Shown piece by piece: positions 1-4,877 of a DNA stretch of 7,808 nucleotides (position 1 is its first letter; the number at the start of each line of letters is the position of its first letter). Position numbers and translations under genes: made by a program. The notes under the pieces were generated by a model that was given only the letters and a program-made list of their open reading frames with translations, made no database searches and was not told the DNA's origin. Source of the stretch: an uncultured Clostridia bacterium (GTDB taxonomy: Bacteria; Bacillota; Clostridia; Oscillospirales; Ruminococcaceae); the NCBI GenBank assembly GCA_947177545.1, contig CAMWVF010000040.1:1-7808 (forward strand). The letters are read 5' to 3'.

Positions 1-67
1 TATACCATAGGAGGGTTCTTTTTTCTATTGTCCGTTTTTACTGGACTTGTGCACAAGATGTGCGCTA

Positions 68-90
68 TATCTTGTGAGGACAGGTTCTTA
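68..90. repeat. Dispersed repeat TATCTTGT-RARGACAGGTTCT, copy 1
   Basis: The 23 bases at 68-90 match 7336-7358 at 20 positions. Here the element overlaps a hairpin, CACAAGAT (52-59) with ATCTTGTG (69-76), and a perfect 12-bp palindrome CTTGTGCACAAG (46-57). It sits just past the stop of the 40-residue peptide of the minus-strand operon, in the place of a terminator, but lacks a T tract on that strand. Confidence 0.5.
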
Positions 91-99
91 TTATTTTTA

Positions 100-222
100 T
101 TACTCATCACCTTTAATCTCGTTAATTAAATCAAGTATTTCAGGTGCAATTTTCTCCCGCTTTTTCTGCATGATTTTGCCGAATATTGGATATGCCGCCG
201 AAAGAACAGCTATTCCAAGCAC
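100..222 (-). CDS. Probable 40-aa single-pass membrane peptide at the end of the TetR-ABC-FtsX operon (GTG start)
   Basis: Reading the minus strand just after the permease stop gives an open frame of 40 codons from a GTG at 222-220 to a TAA at 102-100. The product starts with a hydrophobic stretch (about residues 1-16, LGIAVLSAAYPIFG) followed by a basic turn (QKKREK) and an amphipathic acidic helix (IAPEILELINEIKGDE). This hydrophobic-then-charged layout is what small membrane peptides encoded with transporters look like, and the frame continues hydrophobic upstream of GTG (AGIILG). No good Shine-Dalgarno precedes the GTG. A one-base insertion in CTGGAATAA (233-241 on the plus side) would put the hydrophobic stretch in frame with the ATG at 242-240, so the start is uncertain or shifted. 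I do not recognise a function; a role as accessory subunit of the permease is inference from position. Confidence 0.5.
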   Translation of the reverse strand: MLGIAVLSAAYPIFGKIMQKKREKIAPEILDLINEIKGDE

Positions 223-230
223 GCCTAAAA

Positions 231-1370
231 TTATTCCAGCATAATGCTTTTAACAGACTGCCCGCTGATTTTCCTTGAATAGCAGTAAAGAATAATTTCA
301 TAAGCCGCAATAAATGTTACCGCGGAAACTGCCAGCGCTTCAAAGTTAAAATTAAATTCGGGAACGTTTTCAAAGTCCGCAAAAACAACGTCCACCATAA
401 TTTTTAAAAGCAGGTACTGATACGCCGTGCCTATAAAAAATCCAACATAGGAAACGGGACGGTACCCGCCGAGAATAGAACCGCTGCACTCCTTTTGGGA
501 GTAGCCGAAAACCTTCATCATCGCAATGGTTTTGGTGTTGGACTTTACCACGCTTGTAAGGGACAAAAGCAGGGTCATGAACGCTAAAATAAGTCCGATG
601 GAAATTATCATAAACGAAAAGGCTTCGCTTGCAAGTTCGTCCATAGACATGGACATTTGGGTCATTGCGGAAAAACAAAACGCCGAAAATCCGACAAAAA
701 ACACAAGTATTTTCCTGCTTTTTAAAGTACTCTTTTTCAGGTCTGTCAAAAATGGGAAGGCCCCCTTTTCGGACTTACTTACCTTGATTTTGATGTTTTG
801 CGCTTCTCTGAGCAAGCCGAGTACGGGACTTTTTATCTTGAAAAATGCGTACAAAATCGCTAAAAGCATAAAAAATACCGTGGGTAAGGCTATTATGAAA
901 ATCGCAAGAGAAAAATGAAATTCCGGCTGCATCTGCGGGAAAAGTCCCATATTATTCTGTACGTCGTAAAATGTGGGCATATAGACAGAAGCGGCGGCGT
1001 ACCCGATGACCGCGCCGACAAACACGCTTATACCGAACACCCAGAAATGTTTTGCGACACGTATATCCGAGTACCCCAACGCCTTTAGAATACCCAGCTC
1101 CTTGCCGTGGCTGTCGATGTAATTTTTTACGTAAAAAATCAGCAGCACCACCGTTGTTGCCACAAGACAGCCCCCAGCAATTCCTGCTATGACTTTGCCC
1201 ATTGCAACCTGCGCTTCGTACATAACCATTCCCTGCGGAGTGGTTATTTCGTTCTTTATCGAGGCAATGTCAATGTTGTAATTCATAAAAAGCGTACACA
1301 CAAACGCCGCGCAGCAGATCACAACGCTTATTGCGAAAAGCTTCGCAATGTCCTTTATTCCGATAAGCAT
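231..1370 (-). CDS. FtsX-type ABC transporter permease, compact form, 379 aa
   Basis: This is the membrane subunit of an ABC transporter of the MacB/FtsX fold, working with the ATPase encoded directly upstream. Eight hydrophobic segments are visible at about residues 11-30, 58-82, 108-130, 153-177, 220-238, 250-274, 303-325 and 344-364. The two FtsX halves each carry the matching cytoplasmic coupling segment: KELGILKALGYS (about 90-101) and TKTIAMMKVFGYS (about 279-291). Only a short extracytoplasmic loop (about 31-57) follows the first helix, so there is no large MacB-like periplasmic domain. The protein ends in SIMLE, the way I remember this compact Firmicutes family ending, so it appears full length. 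The start ATG at 1370 lies 4 nt after the ATPase stop and is preceded by GGGTGGTGA as ribosome site, which suggests coupled translation. Substrate is unknown; lipid, peptide or drug export are all possible for the family. Confidence 0.9.
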   Translation of the reverse strand: MLIGIKDIAKLFAISVVICCAAFVCTLFMNYNIDIASIKNEITTPQGMVMYEAQVAMGKVIAGIAGGCLVATTVVLLIFYVKNYIDSHGKELGILKALGYSDIRVAKHFWVFGISVFVGAVIGYAAASVYMPTFYDVQNNMGLFPQMQPEFHFSLAIFIIALPTVFFMLLAILYAFFKIKSPVLGLLREAQNIKIKVSKSEKGAFPFLTDLKKSTLKSRKILVFFVGFSAFCFSAMTQMSMSMDELASEAFSFMIISIGLILAFMTLLLSLTSVVKSNTKTIAMMKVFGYSQKECSGSILGGYRPVSYVGFFIGTAYQYLLLKIMVDVVFADFENVPEFNFNFEALAVSAVTFIAAYEIILYCYSRKISGQSVKSIMLE

Positions 1371-1374
1371 TTTT

Positions 1375-2067
1375 TCACCACCCTATCTCGTACGCGGTTT
1401 TACGCGTTTCGTTGGAGTAAATTTCCGAAATTTTTCCGCTGTTCATTTTTATGACGGTGTCCGCCATTTCCGCAATATTCAGATTGTGAGTGACCATTAC
1501 TATTGTAAATCCGTACTCGCTTTGCAGGGCGCATATGTAGTCAAGAACCTGTCTGCCTGTTTCCTCGTCAAGGGCGCCTGTTGGTTCGTCCAGAAACAAA
1601 ATTTTTGGATTTTTCGCAAGCGCTCTCGCCACCGAGACACGCTGCTGTTCGCCTCCCGAAAGCTCGCTTGGGTATTTGCGGAGCTTACCGCCAAGCCCCA
1701 CCGCCTCTATGACTGACCTGTAATTCCTGTTGCCCGCAAGGTCCGCACCCATTTTAACGTTCTTGTCGACGTTCATGTTGGGCAGCAGGTAGTACTGCTG
1801 AAAAATAAATCCGATATTGTCCCTGCGCAGCTTTGTAAGTTCGCTGTCCGAAAGGGTTGTGATGTCGGTTTCGCCGTAAAAAATACTTCCGCTGTCGGGA
1901 CGTTCAAGAGAGGAAAGCGTGTTCAAAAGGGTCGACTTACCCGAACCCGACGCGCCTAAAATAACGGTAAATTCGCCGTCCCCGATAGTCAGGCTGATGT
2001 TTTTCAGCACCTGAAAGCGGCTTTCGCCCTTGCCGTAAAATTTGGTTATTTCCTTTGCTTCTATCAT
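1375..2067 (-). CDS. ABC transporter ATP-binding protein, MacB/LolD/FtsE type, 230 aa
   Basis: This cytoplasmic ATPase powers the FtsX permease encoded just downstream. All nucleotide-binding motifs are intact: Walker A GASGSGKST (residues 38-46), Q-loop glutamine 90 in FIFQQYYLLP, ABC signature LSGGEQQR (136-143), Walker B ILFLDE with catalytic Glu161, D-loop GALDE, and switch histidine in MVTHN (His194). The length of 230 residues and the sequence DEPTGALD are typical of the MacB/LolD branch. The ATG at 2067 has a strong GGAGG (2079-2075) seven bases upstream. The gene sits 16 nt after the TetR gene and 4 nt before the permease, so the three are one transcript. Specific substrate cannot be read from this subunit. 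Confidence 0.95.
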   Translation of the reverse strand: MIEAKEITKFYGKGESRFQVLKNISLTIGDGEFTVILGASGSGKSTLLNTLSSLERPDSGSIFYGETDITTLSDSELTKLRRDNIGFIFQQYYLLPNMNVDKNVKMGADLAGNRNYRSVIEAVGLGGKLRKYPSELSGGEQQRVSVARALAKNPKILFLDEPTGALDEETGRQVLDYICALQSEYGFTIVMVTHNLNIAEMADTVIKMNSGKISEIYSNETRKTAYEIGW

Positions 2068-2083
2068 ATTTCTGCCTCCAAAA

Positions 2084-2653
2084 TCAATTTTGCTTTAAGC
2101 TTTTTAACAGTCCGATAAAGACCTCCGTCATCATTCCGCTTATTTCTTCGCTTGTGAAGCGACAGGTTTTTGTCGCGCACAGGGCGGCAATGCCGTGGGT
2201 GTATATCCAAAGGTGTCGGTACAGCTTTTCCGCGGTTTCGGTACTCAGCCCGTATCCGTCCCTTACCGAGGAAAGTATCGCTTCATAATTGTCGTCAATG
2301 ACGGGGAGAACCAAGGACAGCTCGGGTGCGTCGGTATTTTCTTTCATAAACAAAAGCTGAAAAAGCTTAGGCTCGTTTACGGAAAAAAGTATATACTGTG
2401 TTCCCACGCCCTTGAATGCGGGGGTATCGGAAAGTCCCCTTCGGACATATTCCTTGTACAACGCTTTTGCTGCGTCCACAACGGCTTGCTGGACTTCTTC
2501 CATGCTTTGGAACACCGTAAAAATCGGTCTCGCGGAGCTGCCCAGCTTTGTTCCCAACGCCCTTGCGGTCAACGCGTGAAAGCCCTCTTTCCTGACTATT
2601 TCCAATGCGGCTTCGATGATTTCTTCCCTTGTAAATTTTGCTTTGGGCGGCAT
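2084..2653 (-). CDS. TetR/AcrR-family transcriptional regulator with WHG-type C-terminal domain, 189 aa
   Basis: The protein is a one-component DNA-binding repressor candidate and first gene of the transporter operon. Residues about 9-55 form the TetR helix-turn-helix (TREEIIEAALEIVRKEGFHALTARALGTKLG then SSARPIFTVFQSMEEV). Residues about 80-185 are helical and contain YILFSVNEPKLFQLLFM and LWIYTHGIAAL, the pattern of the TetR_C_33/WHG ligand-binding domain. The 189-residue length is normal. ATG at 2653 is preceded by AAGGGAGA (2668-2661). Because it is transcribed with the ABC genes from a promoter wrapped in dyads, autoregulation and derepression by a transporter substrate are the likely logic, but the ligand is unknown. 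Confidence 0.92.
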   Translation of the reverse strand: MPPKAKFTREEIIEAALEIVRKEGFHALTARALGTKLGSSARPIFTVFQSMEEVQQAVVDAAKALYKEYVRRGLSDTPAFKGVGTQYILFSVNEPKLFQLLFMKENTDAPELSLVLPVIDDNYEAILSSVRDGYGLSTETAEKLYRHLWIYTHGIAALCATKTCRFTSEEISGMMTEVFIGLLKSLKQN

Positions 2654-2683
2654 TTGAACATCTCCCTTTATTTTAAATCATAC

Positions 2684-2748
2684 GTTTTGCAACATCTGTT
2701 TTAATTATAAGCAAAATAGCAGTAAATGTCAATAGTTTTCTGCAAAAC
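2684..2748. promoter_or_regulatory. Candidate TetR operator dyads flanking the operon promoter
   Basis: GTTTTGCA at 2684-2691 and its exact reverse complement TGCAAAAC at 2741-2748 bracket the promoter, with centres 57 bp apart. The upstream copy is itself part of a local dyad GTTTT-CTGC-AAAAC (2735-2748) just upstream of the -35, and the downstream side has AACA-TC-TGTT (2691-2700) between the -10 and the start of translation. These are positions where a repressor would block RNA polymerase. That TetR binds here is inference from position and symmetry. Confidence 0.45.
2704..2732 (-). promoter_or_regulatory. Consensus sigma-A promoter of the tetR-ABC-ftsX operon
   Basis: On the minus strand TTGACA (2732-2727) is separated by exactly 17 bases from TATAAT (2709-2704), an exact match to the housekeeping consensus. 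Transcription should begin near 2697 and leave a leader of about 44 nt before the TetR ATG at 2653. Such a strong promoter ahead of a TetR gene normally needs tight repression, which fits the dyads found around it. Confidence 0.88.
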
Positions 2749-2761
2749 AAAATAATTTAAT

Positions 2762-2786
2762 TATATGTATATATATTATACATATA
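2762..2786. repeat. AT-only palindrome with 10-bp arms
   Basis: TATATGTATA (2762-2771) and TATACATATA (2777-2786) are perfect reverse complements separated by TATAT. It lies immediately upstream of the TetR promoter region. In such AT-rich DNA this could be chance or a simple-sequence feature; as DNA it could also extrude or bind a protein. Confidence 0.4.
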
Positions 2787-2813
2787 TAGGTATACTTTAT
2801 TAAAAGGTAAATA

Positions 2814-2853
2814 AAACGACTGTTGTCCCGATTGATTGGTACAGCAGTCGTTT
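2814..2853 (-). terminator. Stable 13-bp hairpin followed on the minus strand by a T-rich tract
   Basis: AAACGACTGTTGT (2814-2826) pairs with ACAGCAGTCGTTT (2841-2853) over 13 positions with one G-U wobble and a 14-nt loop. Read on the minus strand the stem is followed by TTTTATTT, so it has the form of an intrinsic terminator for leftward transcription. No gene is seen that would end here, so it may instead protect the tetR promoter from read-through, be the end of a small RNA, or be part of a non-autonomous repeat. Confidence 0.45.
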
Positions 2854-2916
2854 GCATAATTCACTGTATTTGCCGTTATAACGATATTTGAAAAACTTCT
2901 ATGTCGCTGCCACCAT

Positions 2917-3095
2917 AAAGGCTGAGCCTTTACCCTTATTGGCATACTATATCTATAAGGGTAAATTGCTCCCATGGGTAAAAATACTGCTGTATCGTTA
3001 CCTGTCAAAAGGCTGAGCCTTTACCCTTACAGACATACTATATCTATAAGGGTAAATTGCTCCCATGGGTAAAAATGCTGTATCGTTACCTGCCT
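2917..3095. repeat. Two-copy tandem repeat of about 91 bp with conserved stem-loops
   Basis: Copy 1 (2917-3007) and copy 2 (3008-3095) are nearly identical, differing by three substitutions in a loop (2939-2942 against 3030-3033), a 3-nt deletion in copy 2 after the CCCATGGG element, and the junction bases. Each copy contains AAAGGCT-G-AGCCTTT, then arms TTTACCCTTAT (2929-2939) and ATAAGGGTAAA (2955-2965) with a 15-nt loop, then CCCATGGG and a second GGGTAAA. In copy 2 the arms are 3020-3029 and 3047-3056. Differences fall outside the stems, so the structure is preserved. Confidence 0.85.
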
Positions 3096-3270
3096 AAAAG
3101 GGGACAGTTTTTCTTTTATGTACGACAGCATTAAAATATTTGCTCTTGGATTTTGCTGTCCAATAATGTAAATTTTTAGCAATCTTCTCAAAAATGTGCT
3201 TTTTGTTGTATTAGCCAAAAATATATGTCGAACTTAAAGCATATTAAGCAAAGTCACTAAATCAAATGCC

Positions 3271-3288
3271 GTAATTGTAAACAATTAC
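3271..3288. promoter_or_regulatory. Palindrome GTAATTGT-AA-ACAATTAC, possible operator
   Basis: The 8-bp arms are perfect reverse complements with a 2-bp centre. An additional ATAATTGTC half-like sequence follows at 3292-3300. The site is about 230 bp upstream of the 3D-gene promoter, which is far for direct control of that promoter, and no other promoter was seen near it. Confidence 0.35.
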
Positions 3289-3501
3289 CCGATAATTGTC
3301 AATAAAACAACTGTAAATTAACAAAAATACCCAAATTTATCCCTGCTGCTCCATTTGGAAATTCTATTTTGGCTAACCTGCCTAAAATCTGTTGGTAAAT
3401 TTTGTCTCAATTTTAAGTTAAATGACAGTTAATGGTAAGTACTTGTAAAAACAACCGTTCTTTTTTGTGAAAAGTGTACAAAAACGACCCCTTTAAAAAG
3501 C

Positions 3502-3530
3502 TTGACAAACAGCAACTCGGCGACTATAAT
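3502..3530 (+). promoter_or_regulatory. Consensus sigma-A promoter of the G5/3D cell-wall gene
   Basis: TTGACA (3502-3507) and TATAAT (3525-3530) are separated by 17 bases, matching the consensus exactly. Transcription should start near 3537, giving a leader of about 113 nt before the ATG at 3650. Confidence 0.9.
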
Positions 3531-3537
3531 ATAAAAA

Positions 3538-3573
3538 GTTACTAAACGGTTACAGTTGTAACCAATTTGTAAC
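3538..3573. promoter_or_regulatory. Symmetric array of four TGTAAC-like half-sites, probable WalR (YycF) binding region
   Basis: On the plus strand TGTAAC (3557-3562) and TGTAAC (3568-3573) are separated by five bases, exactly the published WalR pattern TGTWAH-N5-TGTWAH. The minus strand carries the mirror image: TGTAAC (3554-3549) and AGTAAC (3543-3538), again with five bases between. The whole array is symmetric about 3555.5 and half-sites recur every 11 bp, one helical turn. It begins at the predicted transcription start. Because the downstream gene is a 3D-type wall hydrolase candidate, a known WalR regulon class, control by a WalRK-like system is likely; a position downstream of the promoter favours repression. 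In RNA the same bases can form a GGTTACA/TGTAACC hairpin. Confidence 0.6.
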
Positions 3574-3649
3574 CTTTTGAACCGAGTCAAGTTTCACAGG
3601 GTTTTTGGATAAGCTACAGCGACCACTGCCCGTAACGGAAGGAGTCTTT

Positions 3650-4660
3650 ATGAGTAATAAAAGCAAGAACAGCTTCAGCTTCAAGGCTGCAGCCGCAAAT
3701 TGTAAAAAAGTCTTAAAGAGTTTGAATGTTAAAAAAACCGCAGCTTTAATGGCGCTTACCACATTCACAGCAGCTTCGGCAGCAGTACTGGCAGTTTCCG
3801 CCTCGAACGACGTTGCCCTTGACGCAAACATTATTGCAGGCGCTGCAAGCGAAACAGCGGTAAAAACAGCTATCCCCCCGAAAGAATATGATGTAAAGAT
3901 CAGCGTGGACGGCAAAAACCTCGGCATCAAGTGCTCGGGTACCGTAAACGATGCTCTCGCCGCCGCAAACATAGATATATACGACGACGATCTTATCAAT
4001 ATCGGTTTTAACGAGCCTCTTAACGCAAACACCGAAATAATTGTAAACCGCGTTAATATTGTTGAGGAAGTTCAGATCGAGACAATTGACTACGCAACAA
4101 GATACAAGGAAGACAACAATTATACTATAGGATACTCCGAGGTCGTTGTAGACGGCGAAGAGGGAGAAGTAGAAACAACTCTCCGCCATGTTTATGTTGA
4201 CGGCGAGCTGGTCTCCTCTGCGGTTGTGGACGAGGACATTACTGAGCCTGTTGACAAGGTAGTCCTTGTTGGAACAAAGGAATACAACCCTATTGACGAT
4301 TTCAGTATCTCTCAGATACCCGCCCCTATGGATCTTACTCTGGACGCAAACGGCGTCCCCACAAGCTATCAGAACGTGCTTACAGGCAAATCCTGTGCAT
4401 ATTCGGCTCGTCCCGGAGCAGGCACAGCCAGCGGCAGAAAAGCTATGGTAGGCTATGTGGCGGTTGACCCTAACATTATCCCCTACGGTACAGAGCTTTA
4501 CATCACCACAACGGACGGCTCTGCTGTATACGGCTACGCGATAGCGGCAGACACAGGTACGGCTCTTATGGAGGGACAGATACTTGTAGACCTGTTCATG
4601 GAAAGCTATGACGCAAGCTGCGACTGGGGCGCAAGACAGGTCAACATATATATACTTTGA
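3650..4660 (+). CDS. Secreted cell-wall protein with DUF348-like, G5 and 3D domains (YabE/YocH-type), 336 aa
   Basis: The product is probably exported and acts on peptidoglycan. Residues 1-28 are basic, 29-52 are hydrophobic (AALMALTTFTAASAAVLAVSA), giving a long signal peptide or membrane anchor. Residues about 82-133 resemble the DUF348 repeat of YabE (VKISVDGKNLGIKCSGTVNDAL), about 135-210 a G5 domain (ETIDYATRYKED to VDKVVLVGTKE), and 248-336 a 3D domain, a double-psi beta-barrel related to MltA lytic transglycosylases. The three name-giving aspartates are present as VDPNIIPYG (Asp273), AADTGT (Asp301) and VDLFM (Asp314), and the end WGARQVNIYIL is typical. ATG at 3650 is chosen because AAGGAG (3639-3644) lies five bases upstream; an in-frame TTG at 3605 has no ribosome site. 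It is a single-gene unit between a consensus promoter and a strong terminator. RpfB-like muralytic activity is inferred from family. Confidence 0.92.
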   Translation: MSNKSKNSFSFKAAAANCKKVLKSLNVKKTAALMALTTFTAASAAVLAVSASNDVALDANIIAGAASETAVKTAIPPKEYDVKISVDGKNLGIKCSGTVNDALAAANIDIYDDDLINIGFNEPLNANTEIIVNRVNIVEEVQIETIDYATRYKEDNNYTIGYSEVVVDGEEGEVETTLRHVYVDGELVSSAVVDEDITEPVDKVVLVGTKEYNPIDDFSISQIPAPMDLTLDANGVPTSYQNVLTGKSCAYSARPGAGTASGRKAMVGYVAVDPNIIPYGTELYITTTDGSAVYGYAIAADTGTALMEGQILVDLFMESYDASCDWGARQVNIYIL

Positions 4661-4691
4661 TCACATCTAAATTCTTTATTACCCCCTATAT

Positions 4692-4726
4692 AAGAAGCAG
4701 AGCGGTTCGCCGCTCTGCTTCTTTTT
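4692..4726 (+). terminator. Strong intrinsic terminator after the 3D gene
   Basis: AAGAAGCAGAGCGG (4692-4705) pairs perfectly with CCGCTCTGCTTCTT (4710-4723) around a TTCG loop, and the stem runs into a T tract ending at 4726. It lies 32 nt after the 3D stop codon. The A-rich 5' side would make it partly active leftward too, but no leftward gene ends here. Confidence 0.96.
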
Positions 4727-4743
4727 GCGGAAAACGTCCTGCG

Positions 4744-4772
4744 GCGGGCGGATACAAGAGCGTCCCTACATA
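4744..4772. repeat. Dispersed GCGGGCGGATA element, degenerate copy
   Basis: GCGGGCGGATAC (4744-4755) followed by CGTCCCTACATA (4761-4772) resembles the element at 7187-7216 (GCGGGCGGATAT ... CCGCCCATACATA). The stem here is imperfect (GGG-CG against CG-CCC). The two copies lie before and after the 762-residue gene. Confidence 0.5.
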
Positions 4773-4835
4773 CCGTTTCACTCAAAACAGAATATACATA
4801 AAATTATTGATCGCCGATTAAATCCCCTTTTATTG

Positions 4836-4859
4836 GTTATACTTTTAATATAGTATAAC
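4836..4859 (+). promoter_or_regulatory. Perfect dyad GTTATACT-N8-AGTATAAC ahead of the fused sugar-enzyme gene
   Basis: The 8-bp arms at 4836-4843 and 4852-4859 are exact reverse complements. The left arm contains TATACT, a plausible -10 element, and the right arm ends three bases before the ribosome site AAAGGAG (4862-4868). It is either a repressor operator covering the promoter or a leader hairpin close to the ribosome site. I could not find a convincing -35 for the TATACT, so the promoter itself is uncertain. Confidence 0.5.
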
Positions 4860-4877
4860 GTAAAGGAGATCGAAATT

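Larger units (their letters stand above)
2654..3649. other. AT-rich intergenic region of about 1 kb with no convincing gene
   Basis: Between the divergent TetR and 3D genes no frame has a plausible start with a ribosome site, and the short frames on the minus strand (2757-3008 and 3027-3218) run through repeated DNA. The stretch contains two promoters facing outward, an AT-only palindrome (2762-2786), a long hairpin (2814-2853), a 91-bp tandem repeat (2917-3095), a palindrome (3271-3288) and the WalR-like array (3538-3573). I see nothing recognisable in 3100-3265 or 3290-3495 beyond scattered short repeats. Confidence 0.7.

Noticed and set aside
47..244. 65-codon plus-strand frame at the left edge
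   Set aside because: It is antisense to the 40-residue peptide and the permease end and runs through a repeat; no ribosome site.
3027..3218. 63-codon minus-strand frame starting MANTTKSTFLRRLL
   Set aside because: The start would be TTG without a ribosome site, and its 3' third lies inside the second tandem repeat copy; the composition looks like translated AT-rich DNA.
3605..3649. TTG start extending the 3D protein by 15 residues
   Set aside because: No ribosome site precedes the TTG, while ATG 3650 has AAGGAG at ideal spacing and gives a normal basic signal-peptide start.
3531..3649. c-di-AMP (ydaO-type) riboswitch in the leader of the 3D gene
   Set aside because: This riboswitch often precedes wall-hydrolase genes, but the conserved core segments I would expect are absent and the leader is short.
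3746..4189. Long minus-strand frames antisense to the 3D gene and to the fused gene
   Set aside because: They are shadows of well-supported plus-strand genes with recognisable domains, and show odd Cys- or Arg-rich composition.
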